Shown: positions 47,151 through 55,368 of the stretch, piece after piece | Layout: the number at the start of each line of letters is the position of its first letter | Position numbering within the stretch: position 1 is the first letter of the stretch | Assembly: GCA_963751665.1 (NCBI GenBank) | Contig: CAVVVF010000001.1 | Coordinates: 806,001-870,000 of the forward strand | Reading direction: 5' to 3' | Source: AC-69 sp963751665 | Lineage (GTDB): Bacteria; Actinomycetota; UBA4738; HRBIN12 | Length of the DNA stretch: 64,000 bases | Program-made: the position numbers and the translations under genes | Notes under the pieces: generated by a model | Database searches by the model: none | The model's input: the letters and a program-made list of their open reading frames with translations, nothing else | What the model was told of the DNA's origin: nothing

Positions 47151-47777
47151 GTGACAGAGGCACGTGGAACACGCGATTCCCTGTCCGAGCGCGATCTGGA
47201 TCGCGATCCGATCGCGCAGTTCCGCATGTGGCTCGACGACGCGCGCGACGCCGGGATCCGGCTTCCCGAAGCGGTGGCCCTGGCAACCGCTGATGCCGGC
47301 GGGCGTCCTTCCGTCCGCCACGTACTGCTCCGGGGACTGGACGAGCGCGGATTCGTCTTCTACACGAACTACGAGAGCCGCAAGGGACGCGAGCTCGAAG
47401 TCAATCCCCGTGCCGGGCTGGCCTTCTACTGGCGCGAGCTCGACCGGCAGGTGTGCGCGACCGGGGCGGTCGAGCGAACCGGCCGGGACGTATCGGAGGC
47501 GTACTTCCGGACCCGCCCCCGCGAGGCGCGCCTGGGCGCGTGGGCCTCGCGCCAGAGCGAGGTCGCGAGCTCCCGCGAGGAGCTCGACGCCAGGTACCGC
47601 GAGATCGATGCGCGATACCCAGGTGAGGACGTGCCGCTGCCTCCCAACTGGGGCGGCTACCGCCTGGCGCCGGAGGCGGTCGAGTTCTGGAAGGGGCGGG
47701 ACCACCGGCTCCACGACCGGTTCCGGTACACCAGGCGGCCCGACGGCAGCTGGGTGATCGAGCGCCTGTTCCCGTAG
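47151..47777 (+). CDS. pdxH: Pyridoxamine 5'-phosphate oxidase
   Basis: The protein has 208 residues from GTG 47151. It oxidises pyridoxine or pyridoxamine 5'-phosphate to pyridoxal phosphate using FMN. Family motifs: MWLDDARDAGIRLPEAVALAT, RPSVRHVLLRGLDERGFVFYTNYESRKG, LAFYWRELDRQV, and the C-terminal PNWGGYRLAPEAVEFWKGR and DGSWVIERLFP. The length is normal. It is the first plus-strand protein gene after the TSUP permease and is followed by the M20 peptidase 54 bases on. Confidence 0.96.
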   Translation: MTEARGTRDSLSERDLDRDPIAQFRMWLDDARDAGIRLPEAVALATADAGGRPSVRHVLLRGLDERGFVFYTNYESRKGRELEVNPRAGLAFYWRELDRQVCATGAVERTGRDVSEAYFRTRPREARLGAWASRQSEVASSREELDARYREIDARYPGEDVPLPPNWGGYRLAPEAVEFWKGRDHRLHDRFRYTRRPDGSWVIERLFP

Positions 47778-47815
47778 GGCCACCGGACACCGAACCTGGC
47801 TGTCGTGACGTGCGG

Positions 47816-47821
47816 TATCGT
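47816..47821 (+). promoter_or_regulatory. -10 element of the M20 peptidase gene
   Basis: TATCGT ends 10 bases before ATG 47832, so the message would be leaderless or have a leader of only a few bases. No Shine-Dalgarno sequence lies in this interval. Confidence 0.4.
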
Positions 47822-47831
47822 TCGCTCCCGT

Positions 47832-49178
47832 ATGGCCGACGACCTTCGGGGAACCGTTGCCGGGCTGATGCCCGGCGTCCGTGCCGACTTGGAGCGCCTC
47901 GTTCGGATCCCCTCGATCGCGTTCCCCGGCTTCGAACCGCAACCGGTTCGAGACTCGGCCGAGGCAACCGCCGAGATCCTTGCGGCCGCCGGGTTCTCGG
48001 GCGTTCGCCTCATCGAGCTCCCCACCGGCGAGCACCCCGCGGTCTACGGGGAGACGCCGGCCGTTCCCGGCACGCCGGCCGTCCTGCTGTACGCCCATCA
48101 CGACGTCCAACCCGAGGGTCCGGTGGACGAATGGGAGACGCCGCCGTTCGAGCCATCCGTGCGAGACGGGCGGATGTACGGGCGCGGCACCTCCGACGAC
48201 AAGTGCGGGATCGTGCTGCATGCGGCCGCGATGAAGGCCTTCGACGGCAAGCCGCCCGTCACGGTGAAGGTCCTCGTCGAGGGGGAGGAGGAGGCCGGCA
48301 CCGACAACCTGCCGTTCCTGATCGAGGGCCACCGTGACCTCCTGGCCACGGACGTGGCGGTGGTGGCCGACTCCGGGAACTGGCGCCGAGGCATCCCCAC
48401 CCTCACGACGACCCTGCGTGGCGTGGTGGACTGCCGGGTCGAGGTGCGGGTGCTCGAGAAGGCCGTCCACAGTGGGGCGTACGGCGGCCCCATCCCCGAT
48501 GCGCTCACCGCGCTGTGCCGGCTGCTCGCCACCCTTCACGACGACCTCGGCAACGTGGCCATCGCGGGGCTCGCTTCGGGGCAGTGGGACGGGGTCGAGT
48601 ACCCCGAGGACGAGTTCCGCGACGAGGCGGGCGTCCTTCCCGGGGTGGCCTCCATCGGCGAGGGCTCGGTGGCCGAGCGCCTGTGGACCCGCCCGGCGGT
48701 CTCCGTTCTGGGGATCGACGCGCCCCGCGTCCGCGAGGCCTCTAACCAGCTCGTGCCGGTGGCCCGGGCCAAGGTGAGTCTTCGCATCCCACCGGGACAG
48801 GATGCGCAGAAGGCCCTGGACGCGCTCACCGCGCATCTGGAGGCCAACGCCCCGTGGGGCGTTCGCCTGGAGATCGAGCGGGGCGGCGAGGGCGAGCCCT
48901 TCACCGCCCAGGCCGAGGGGGACGTGTTCCGGGTGGCCCGGGAGGCCATGGCCGAGGCGTGGGGCGGGGAGACGGTCGACATGGGAAGCGGCGGATCGAT
49001 CCCCCTCGTCCCCTTGCTGTCGCGGACGTTCCCCGGGATCGCCGTGCTCCTGTTCGGAGCGTCCGACGAGCTCTCCTCGCTCCATTCGGTGAACGAGAGC
49101 GTGGACTTGGGCGAGGTCGAGCGGGCGGCCCTGGCGGAGGCCCTCATGTTCCGAAAGCTCGCCGCCCTCCGCCGCTGA
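47832..49178 (+). CDS. M20-family dizinc peptidase
   Basis: The protein has 448 residues. The two-metal site is visible in LLYAHHDVQPEG, RGTSDDKCG, VLVEGEEEAGTDN and VADSGNW, and the final ligand histidine is in SLHSVNESVDL. A lid domain for dimerisation lies between about residues 190 and 330. Relatives act as dipeptidases or carnosinase-like enzymes in the cytoplasm; the exact substrate is unknown. ATG 47832 is preferred to an upstream GTG because of the promoter element. The frame is intact. Confidence 0.93.
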   Translation: MADDLRGTVAGLMPGVRADLERLVRIPSIAFPGFEPQPVRDSAEATAEILAAAGFSGVRLIELPTGEHPAVYGETPAVPGTPAVLLYAHHDVQPEGPVDEWETPPFEPSVRDGRMYGRGTSDDKCGIVLHAAAMKAFDGKPPVTVKVLVEGEEEAGTDNLPFLIEGHRDLLATDVAVVADSGNWRRGIPTLTTTLRGVVDCRVEVRVLEKAVHSGAYGGPIPDALTALCRLLATLHDDLGNVAIAGLASGQWDGVEYPEDEFRDEAGVLPGVASIGEGSVAERLWTRPAVSVLGIDAPRVREASNQLVPVARAKVSLRIPPGQDAQKALDALTAHLEANAPWGVRLEIERGGEGEPFTAQAEGDVFRVAREAMAEAWGGETVDMGSGGSIPLVPLLSRTFPGIAVLLFGASDELSSLHSVNESVDLGEVERAALAEALMFRKLAALRR

Positions 49179-49201
49179 GCCACCTTTGCCGCGCCGATTG
49201 C

Positions 49202-49207
49202 TAGGGT
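49202..49207 (+). promoter_or_regulatory. -10 element of the bpa gene
   Basis: TAGGGT ends 10 bases before ATG 49218, again with no room for a ribosome binding site other than the G-run itself. Confidence 0.35.
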
Positions 49208-49217
49208 GGGGGGGCCG

Positions 49218-49723
49218 ATGGAGACCGATCAGACGACCGGCCAGGCTTCGCAGGAGCAGGCCCCCTCCCTGCCGCAAGCGCCGCCGGGACCCCCGGGGCC
49301 GCAAGAGGCAATCACCGAGCCGGCCAAGCTGCTTCGTATCGCGACCATGGTCCGGGAGCTCCTCGAAGAGACCCGCCAGGCCACGATCGACGAGGCGGGC
49401 CGGGCGCGACTGCGCGAGATCTACCTCCGGTCCTTCGACGAGCTGAAAGAGGTCCTGTCGCCAGATCTGCAACAGGAGCTGGCCATGTTGGTTCCCCCGA
49501 TGGAGGCCGTCCCCACCGAATCCGAGATCCGCGTAGCCCAGGCACAGCTGGTGGGGTGGCTGGAGGGTCTGTTCCACGGGATCCAGGCCGCGCTGTTCGC
49601 CCAGCAGGCCGCGGCCCGAGCCCAGTTCGAGGAGCTTCGCCGGCGGGGCCTCCCCGCCGGACAACCACCCGGTCCGCCGCCGGTCCGCCGCAGCAGCCCG
49701 GCGGGCCCGGCGCGTACCTCTAG
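49218..49723 (+). CDS. bpa: Bacterial proteasome activator Bpa/PafE (frameshift at 3' end)
   Basis: The core MVRELLEETRQATIDEAGRARLREIYLRSFDELKEVLSPDLQQEL is, in shorter pieces, the diagnostic DUF2587 pattern, followed by AMLVPPMEAVPTESEIRVAQAQLVGWLEGLFHG. Bpa forms a ring that opens the 20S proteasome without ATP. In M. tuberculosis its C-terminal GQYL docks into the proteasome. Here the annotated frame misses it, but the neighbouring frame reads GGPGAYL then TAG at 49721-49723, so a one-base slip near 49670-49690 hides the docking tail. The proline-rich stretch before it is expected. The presence of Bpa implies a proteasome elsewhere in the genome. Confidence 0.88.
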
Positions 49724-49726
49724 CCG

Positions 49727-50563
49727 CTACTCGCCTTCCTTCGCGACCCGGCCGGCGGCCGCGGATGCCCGGGTGACGCCGCCCCCTCCGGTCAGCCGTG
49801 CCGCGATCGTGACCGGCACGACCGTGAGCAGGACGACGAAGAACACCACCACGTTCACTTCCGGGAGCCGCTGGCCCAGGCGGATGGCGCCGAAGATCCA
49901 CAGGGGCAGCGTGTTCTGGGCACCCGAGGTGAACGTCGTCACGATGACCTCGTCGAACGACAGGGCGAAGGCCAGCAGCGCCCCCGCGATGAGCGCCGTC
50001 GACAGCATCGGGAAGGTCACCGTGCGGAACGTGGTCCACCCGTGGGCGCCGAGGTCCATGGAGGCCTCGATGAGCGAGGGCGACGTGCGCCGCAGGCGGG
50101 CGATCACATTGTTGTAGACGATCACGATGCAGAACGTGGCGTGGCCGATGACGATGGTCAACAGCGACAGGTTGACCCCGTTGAACCTGAAGAACGAGTT
50201 CAGGGCCATGCCGGTGATGATCCCCGGCAACGCGAGCGGCAGTACCACCACGAACGAGACGACCTCCCGGCCGAAGAACTTGAACCGATGCACGGCGAAC
50301 GACGCCGCCGATCCGAGCACGAGCGCGATTGCCGTGGCGGTCAGGCCGGCCTTGATCGACAGGAGGAGGGCATCGCGAACCTCCGGATCGTTCCACGTCT
50401 CGGGGAACCACTTGAAGGTGAACCCGGGGAGCGGCCAGCTCTGGATGGTCGAGGTGTTGAACGCGTACACCATGATGATGAGGATCGGGACGAACAGGAA
50501 CACCAGGACGAGGGCGACCCAGATCCGAAGCGCCAGCCGGGTCCACGCCGTCTCCACCGTCAC
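49727..50563 (-). CDS. potC: Polyamine-type ABC transporter permease PotC, system 2
   Basis: The protein has 278 residues in one frame with six membrane helices. The N-terminal helix is LVLVFLFVPILIIMVYAFN. The EAA loop for ATPase contact is SLIEASMDLGAHGWTTFRTVTFP. ALSFDEVIVTTFTSGAQNTLP is typical for PotC-like permeases of spermidine/putrescine systems. The start overlaps the potB stop by 4 bases. The C-terminal tail is Gly/Ala-rich. It converges with bpa, 3 bases apart at the stops. Confidence 0.93.
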   Translation of the reverse strand: MTVETAWTRLALRIWVALVLVFLFVPILIIMVYAFNTSTIQSWPLPGFTFKWFPETWNDPEVRDALLLSIKAGLTATAIALVLGSAASFAVHRFKFFGREVVSFVVVLPLALPGIITGMALNSFFRFNGVNLSLLTIVIGHATFCIVIVYNNVIARLRRTSPSLIEASMDLGAHGWTTFRTVTFPMLSTALIAGALLAFALSFDEVIVTTFTSGAQNTLPLWIFGAIRLGQRLPEVNVVVFFVVLLTVVPVTIAARLTGGGGVTRASAAAGRVAKEGE

Positions 50564-51471
50564 ATCGCCTCGAACGCGCCCAGACGCCTCGCCCCGAGCA
50601 GGTACAGGCCCATGATGGCGACGGGCACGATGGCGAAGGCCGCGGCGAACGGGATGTTCCCGGCCACTCCGACGTTCGCGTACACGACGTTCCCGATGAA
50701 GCTGGAGCCCGTCCCCCCACCAGGAACGGCGTGATGAAGTCGCCGAGGGTCAGCGAGAAGGTGAAGATCGACCCGGCGACCACGCCGGGCAGCGCCAGCG
50801 GCAGGATCACCTTGGCGACCGTCCGCCACCCCCGGGCCCCGAGGTCCGCCGAGGCCTCCAGGTACGAGTCGGGGATCCGCTCCAGGGCCGTGTAGACGGG
50901 CAGGATCATGAACGGCAGCCACAGGTACGAGAACACGATCCACATCGCGGTGTTCGTGTACGCCAGGGTCACCGGCCCCAGCCCGATCTTGTCCAGGCTC
51001 CAGTTCAGCACGCCGTCGTGGGTGAAGATCAGCAGCCAGGCGTAAACGCGAGCGATGTAGCTGGCCCACAAGGGGACCAGCACGGCCACGAACAGCGCGG
51101 TCTGCGCCCGTCGCGACGCCACCCGAGCCATGAAATACGCGAACGGCAAGGCGAGGACGGCGTCCGTCAACGTGACCAGTGCCGCCATGCCGATCGTTCG
51201 CAGCATGATGGCCCGGTACGTGGCGTTCCCGAACAACGTGCGGAAGTTGCCCAGGCCCCAGACCCGCTCGATGTTCGTGGTGAAGCTGTTGATCCTCCAG
51301 AACGCCGTGATCAGCAGGATCCCGAGCGACGCCAGGTAGATGAAGACGAACCAGGCGAGGGGCGGCGTCAGGAGGAGGGCGGCCCGCATCCACGGCCGCC
51401 GCCACAGCGCGCGCCGAGATGCGGGCTCTCGCCCCCCTCGGTGCCGACGTCTCGAGGGTGCCGCTGGCCAC
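50560..51471 (-). CDS. potB: Polyamine-type ABC transporter permease PotB, system 2 (two frameshifts)
   Basis: From GTG 51471 the N-terminal cytoplasmic tail ASGTLETSAPRG leads, after a slip near 51405, into the clean frame RAALLLTPPLAWFVFIYLA. The EAA loop is SYLEASADLGARGWRTVAKVILP. A second slip near 50717, in a run of seven C, moves the last helices (IPFAAAFAIVPVAIMGLYLL) into another frame. Full-length PotB topology with six helices results. It forms the channel with PotC. Confidence 0.9.
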   Translation of the reverse strand: MASGTLETSAPRGARARISARAVAAAVDAGRPPPDAAPRLVRLHLPGVARDPADHGVLEDQQLHHEHRAGLGPGQLPHVVRERHVPGHHAANDRHGGTGHVDGRRPRLAVRVFHGSGGVATGADRAVRGRAGPLVGQLHRSRLRLAADLHPRRRAELEPGQDRAGAGDPGVHEHRDVDRVLVPVAAVHDPARLHGPGADPRLVPGGLGGPRGPGVADGRQGDPAAGAARRGRRVDLHLLADPRRLHHAVPGGGTGSSFIGNVVYANVGVAGNIPFAAAFAIVPVAIMGLYLLGARRLGAFEAM

Positions 51472-51479
51472 GCCTGGGC

Positions 51480-52692
51480 CTAGCCCGTCACCTCCGTGGT
51501 CCACGCCTGCTGCCACTCCGAGTAGGGCATGCAGTCCGTCTTTCCGTTCCCGCAGTCGGCGATGGGCGTCTTCCAGAACGAGATCGAGTCGAAGTACGAG
51601 GCCGGTGCGTTCGCGTGGTACACGGCGCACGAGCCCTTGTCGAGCTGATCCATGATCGGGCAGGCCTTCGTGTTGGCCGGGGTCTCTCCGTACCAGGTGG
51701 CCTGGAGAGCCTGGGCCTTCGGCGTGCTGATGTACTGCATCCAGAGGTAGGCGCAGTTCGGGTGCGGCGCGTTGGTGGCCAGCATCCAGGTGTCGGCCCA
51801 CCCCGTGGCCCCCTCCTTGGGGATCGTCGAGGCGATGGGGACTTCGTTCGAACGAAGCACGCTCTCCTGGTACGGCCACGATGCCCCGATGATCGCGTCG
51901 CCGTTCTTGAACATCGAGATCTCCTGGGACGCCAGGCCCCAGTACTTCCGGATCAGCGGTCGCTGCTCCTTGAGGAGGGCCACGGCTGCATCGAGCTGGG
52001 GACGGGTCAGCTCGTAGACGTCGGTGATCCCGAGCTCGGGCTTGGTGGCCTTCAGGTACAGCGCGGCGTCGGCGATCTGGATCGGCGTTGTCCGGCACCG
52101 TGATCTGGCCCTTGTACTTGGGGTCGTAGATCACGCTCCAGCTGTCCGGCGCCGTGGGGAACTCCTCCGGGTTGTACATCAGCGTGTTCGGGCCCCACTG
52201 CAGCGAGACGCCGTAGTGAACCCCGTCCACCGTGTTGTGCGGAGGTGACTGGAGCTGGGGGATGAAGTCCTTCCAGTCCGGGATGAGGTCGACGTTCACC
52301 GGCCGCACGTCCCCACCGTAGATCAGGCGGAGGGAGGCGTCGCCCGAGGCCGAGACCATGTCGTACTGGCCTCCGCCGCCGTCGGCCATCAGGGTCACCA
52401 TCTCGTCGGAGGACCCGGCGTACTTCGCGCTCACGTCGCAGCCCGTCTTGGTCTCGAAAGTCTTCGTCCACAGCGGCTGCACGTAGCCCTCCCAGGCGAT
52501 CAGGGCCAGCTTGCCCTCGCCAGCCCCGATCGAGGTCGGCGGCGCCAGGTTGGCCGTGGGCGGCTGGCCTGCTCCGCCTCCTCCTCCTCCTCCGTCGTCC
52601 CCCCCACCACAGGCAGCGGTGAGGAGGACCAACGCCGTTCCGAGCGCCGCCAGCACCGGCCGGCGACCCGCTCCCCTTCGCGTGCGTGTCAT
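51480..52692 (-). CDS. potD: Polyamine-type substrate-binding lipoprotein PotD, system 2 (one frameshift)
   Basis: The signal peptide reads VLAALGTALVLLTAAC, a clear lipobox with a Sec-type basic start, followed by a Gly/Asp-rich linker. The mature domain has GKLALIAWEGYVQPLWTKTF, YDMVSASGDASLRLIY and VHYGVSLQWGPNTLMYN, the pattern of PotD/PotF-like binders. Near 52085 the frame changes, and LLKEQRPLIRKYWGLASQEI to the stop at 51480 gives the second lobe. The mature C-terminal half has several cysteines, unusual for the family. Unlike PotD of system 1 it has no twin-arginine motif. Confidence 0.9.
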
Positions 52693-53834
52693 GCATCCAC
52701 CCCCTGTTCCTCTGGTTGTCCGTCCCTCTCCTGCCGTACGACCACCGTCTGGTCCGGTCTCCAGGCCAGGCGAACCCGCCGGCCCTTAGCCTGGAGCCCC
52801 TCCTCGGCCGATTCGAAGTTCTGGCGGATCACGGCGAGCTCACCGCCGTCGTCGAGCTCGACCACGTAGCGCGTCACCATCCCGATGTAGACGACGTCTC
52901 GGACCCGTCCCCCTTCAACGTGCGCCCCGGTCTCCGGCACATCTCCATCGCCGAGCATGCGGATCTTCTCGGGGCGGACGGTGAAGTGGCGTCCCCCTCG
53001 TTCCAGGAGGTTCGAGACCCCGATGAAGCCGGCCACGAAGTCCGACGCCGGTTGCTCGTACACCTCGACCGGAGTGCCGACCTGCTCGACTCGACCTGCG
53101 TTCATGACGGCGAGGCGGTCGCTCATGGTCAGCGCCTCCTCCTGGTCGTGGGTCACGTAGATGAACGTCAGCCCCACCTGCTGCTGGATCTGCTTCAGCT
53201 CGATCTGCATGGCCTGGCGGAGCTTGAGGTCGAGCGCCCCGAGCGGCTCGTCCAGGAGCAGCACTTTGGGCCGGTTCACCAGGGCCCGGGCCAACGCCAC
53301 GCGCTGGCGCTGGCCCCCCGAGAGCTGGACCGGCTTGCGTCGATCGAAGCCCTCCAGGCGAACCATGCGCAGCGCGTCGGCCATCCGCTTGGTCCGCTCC
53401 TCCCGAGGGACCTTCTTCACCCGCAGGCCGTACTCGACGTTCTCCCCCACCGTCATGTGAGGGAAGAGCGCGTAGTCCTGGAAGACCGTGTTCACGTCCC
53501 GTTCGTAAGGGGGCAGGCCGGTCACGTCCTTGCCCCCGAGCCACACGAGCCCTTCGGAAGGGGCCTCGAATCCGGCGATCATGCGCAGGCACGTGGTCTT
53601 CCCGGACCCGGACGGACCGAGGATGGAGAAGAACTCGCCCTCGGCGACCTCGAGATCGACGCGGTCGACGGCCACGACCTCACCGAAGCGCTTGCGGACC
53701 CCTTCCAGCCGGACGGCCGCCCGAGCCCCTCGTGGGGCCTGGACGTCGTTCACCTGCGCCTGCGGTTGCGCCAAACTCCCTCCGAAACCCGCCGGGATCC
53801 GTGCCATCTTGACCTGGAGGGGAGGCGGGGGCAA
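52689..53834 (-). CDS. potA: Polyamine-type ABC transporter ATPase PotA, system 2
   Basis: The protein is an intact PotA ATPase: Walker A GPSGSGKTT, Q-loop FQDYALFP, signature LSGGQRQRVALARAL, Walker B KVLLLDEPLGALD and H-loop THDQEE, then a TOBE domain with FTVRPEKIRML. A GGA-rich stretch just upstream supports ATG 53807 (MARIPAGF) as the start; ATG 53834 is the alternative. The stop overlaps the potD start by 4 bases. The ATPase is clearly related to PotA of system 1 but not a recent copy. Confidence 0.94.
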   Translation of the reverse strand: MPPPPLQVKMARIPAGFGGSLAQPQAQVNDVQAPRGARAAVRLEGVRKRFGEVVAVDRVDLEVAEGEFFSILGPSGSGKTTCLRMIAGFEAPSEGLVWLGGKDVTGLPPYERDVNTVFQDYALFPHMTVGENVEYGLRVKKVPREERTKRMADALRMVRLEGFDRRKPVQLSGGQRQRVALARALVNRPKVLLLDEPLGALDLKLRQAMQIELKQIQQQVGLTFIYVTHDQEEALTMSDRLAVMNAGRVEQVGTPVEVYEQPASDFVAGFIGVSNLLERGGRHFTVRPEKIRMLGDGDVPETGAHVEGGRVRDVVYIGMVTRYVVELDDGGELAVIRQNFESAEEGLQAKGRRVRLAWRPDQTVVVRQERDGQPEEQGVDA

Positions 53835-54819
53835 GGGACCCGCCGTTCGAGGCGGGGGTCAGCCCCGTCACGATGTCGCGAACCACGCGCGGACCCCCGT
53901 AGATCAGCCCCGTGTAGATCTGGACGGTCGCGGCGCCCGCCTCGAGGCAGGCCACCGCGTCGGTCGCGGTGAAGACCCCGCCACACGCGTTGACGGGGAG
54001 CACCTCGCCGGTCGCCTGCCGGACCTCGGCCACGATCCGGACGGTGTCCGGGAACAGCTCGAGGCCCGAGAGCCCACCGGCCCCCGTCGACAGTCGTCGA
54101 TCGGCCACGGGCCGAGTGTTGGAACAGGTCAGCCCGTCGGCGCCGCCCTCCTGCGCGATGCGGGCGAGCGCCAGGACCACCTCGCGCTCCACGTCGTTTC
54201 GAAAGGGTGGGAGCTTCACGAACAGCGGCGTCGTTCGCCGCTCACCGAGCTCTCGCAGGAGCAGGGCGAGGTGGGCCTCGTTGTCCCGGTCCCGGCCCCA
54301 GGAGACGTTGGGGCAGCTCGCGTTCAACTCGACCCCGTCGACGTGGGGCTCGAGCAGTGCATGGGTGGCGATGACGTCGGCCGGGTCCTGGTCGGCGATG
54401 CTGGCGAGTCGCGGCCCGGACCGCGCCGATCGGGCCAGGTTGCGCGCCGCCTCCTCTGCCCCGGGATTGGGCAGTCCCATGGCGTTGGTCATCGAGCCCC
54501 GTCGGGGGTACCGGGCGATCCGGGGCTTGGCGTTGCCCGAACGGGGGTCGCGGGTGATGGTCCCGCCGATCACGTACCCGAACCCCAGGCGCCCGAGCGG
54601 ATCCAGATGGCGGCAGGACTTGTCGAACCCGGCGGCCAGGCCGACCGGGTTCGATAGCTCGATCCCGGCGAGGGACGTCCGGAGCGCCGGATCCTCCGGC
54701 GCTCCGCCGATCCGCTCCCACGGAAGCGGAAGCGAAAGGAGCGTCTGCGCAAACCGATGGGCGGCCTCGGGTGGGAGTGCGAAGAACGGGGGGCGGGCCA
54801 CCGCCCGGTACAAGCCCAT
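53680..54819 (-). CDS. pyrD: Dihydroorotate dehydrogenase, quinone type (3' end doubtful)
   Basis: The protein oxidises dihydroorotate to orotate in pyrimidine synthesis, with FMN and a membrane quinone. The N-terminal helices (PPEAAHRFAQTLLSLPLP) are those of class 2 enzymes. Motifs: NPVGLAAGFDKSCRHLD, GTITRDPRSGNAKPRI, NASCPNVSWGRD with the catalytic serine region, VKLPPF, SNTRP and the FMN-binding TGLIYGGPRVVRDI. The family sequence fades at about 53870; the frame then runs to 53680 over the start of potA, so a frameshift or the true stop probably lies near 53830-53870. It is divergent from pyrE. Confidence 0.92.
   Translation of the reverse strand: MGLYRAVARPPFFALPPEAAHRFAQTLLSLPLPWERIGGAPEDPALRTSLAGIELSNPVGLAAGFDKSCRHLDPLGRLGFGYVIGGTITRDPRSGNAKPRIARYPRRGSMTNAMGLPNPGAEEAARNLARSARSGPRLASIADQDPADVIATHALLEPHVDGVELNASCPNVSWGRDRDNEAHLALLLRELGERRTTPLFVKLPPFRNDVEREVVLALARIAQEGGADGLTCSNTRPVADRRLSTGAGGLSGLELFPDTVRIVAEVRQATGEVLPVNACGGVFTATDAVACLEAGAATVQIYTGLIYGGPRVVRDIVTGLTPASNGGSLAPASPPGQDGTDPGGFRREFGATAGAGERRPGPTRGSGGRPAGRGPQALR
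53839..53856 (-). terminator. Small hairpin between pyrD and potA
   Basis: CCCGCC and GGCGGG flank a 6-base loop (GTTCGA). Its position, between the end of recognisable pyrD sequence and the potA start, would suit a terminator or attenuator. No T-run follows on the minus strand. Confidence 0.3.
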
Positions 54820-54827
54820 CGGGCGCC

Positions 54828-54833
54828 TATGCT
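54828..54833 (+). promoter_or_regulatory. -10 element of pyrE
   Basis: TATGCT ends 7 bases before ATG 54841. It lies in the 21-base gap between the divergent pyrD and pyrE genes, so pyrE has almost no leader. Confidence 0.45.
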
Positions 54834-54840
54834 ACCCGCG

Positions 54841-55368
54841 ATGTCCGACGACCTCGCGGAGCGGCTCCTCGCGGCGTCCGAGCTGCACGGCGACTTCGTC
54901 CTGTCCTCGGGCAAACGCTCGGCCGTCTACTTCGACAAGTTCCGGTTCCTCACCGATCCGCCGCTCTTGAAGGAGCTGGCGCGCGCGGTGGCGGGCCTGC
55001 TCCCCGAAGGCATCACCCACCTGGCCGCGCCGGAGGGAGCCGCCACGCTGCTCGTGGCCGCCGTGGCGCTTCAGACCCACCTGCCGCTCGCCGTGGTGCG
55101 CAAGGAACCGAAGCCCTACGGGACGATGTCGCAGGTCGAGGGGCACGCGCCGTCGGGCGCACAGGTCGGCCTGATCGAGGACGTGTCCACCACGGGCAAC
55201 CAGGTGCTCCGGGCGGCCAGGGCGCTCGAGGCGGCGGGCTGCCAGATCGGCATCGTCATCCTGGCCATCGACCGGGGCGGCGGGGCGCGCCTGCGTGAGG
55301 CGGGATATTGGGTGAAGTCGGTGGTCGAGGTGGGTGACGCAGAACAGGCCCGGCCGAGGGGCGATTAG
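54841..55368 (+). CDS. pyrE: Orotate phosphoribosyltransferase
   Basis: The protein has 175 residues from ATG 54841. It joins orotate and PRPP to give orotidine 5'-phosphate, the step after dihydroorotate dehydrogenase, whose gene is divergent and 21 bases away. The PRPP-binding motif is GLIEDVSTTGNQVL. FVLSSGKRSAVYFDKFRFLTDP near the start and VRKEPKPYGTMSQVEG in the flexible loop are also family features. Its stop shares the tetranucleotide TTAG with the stop of the opposing methyltransferase gene. Confidence 0.93.
   Translation: MSDDLAERLLAASELHGDFVLSSGKRSAVYFDKFRFLTDPPLLKELARAVAGLLPEGITHLAAPEGAATLLVAAVALQTHLPLAVVRKEPKPYGTMSQVEGHAPSGAQVGLIEDVSTTGNQVLRAARALEAAGCQIGIVILAIDRGGGARLREAGYWVKSVVEVGDAEQARPRGD

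Noticed and set aside
47082..51389. 1435-codon minus-strand frame
   Set aside because: Only its first 220 codons (potB of system 2) are real. The rest runs antisense through potC, bpa, the M20 peptidase and pdxH with low-complexity translation.
52561..52605. CTCCTC/GGAGGA-type repeat as a microsatellite
   Set aside because: It encodes the Gly/Asp-rich linker just after the lipidated cysteine of PotD, a usual feature of lipoproteins. Similar GGA repeats at 18661-18675 act as a ribosome binding site.
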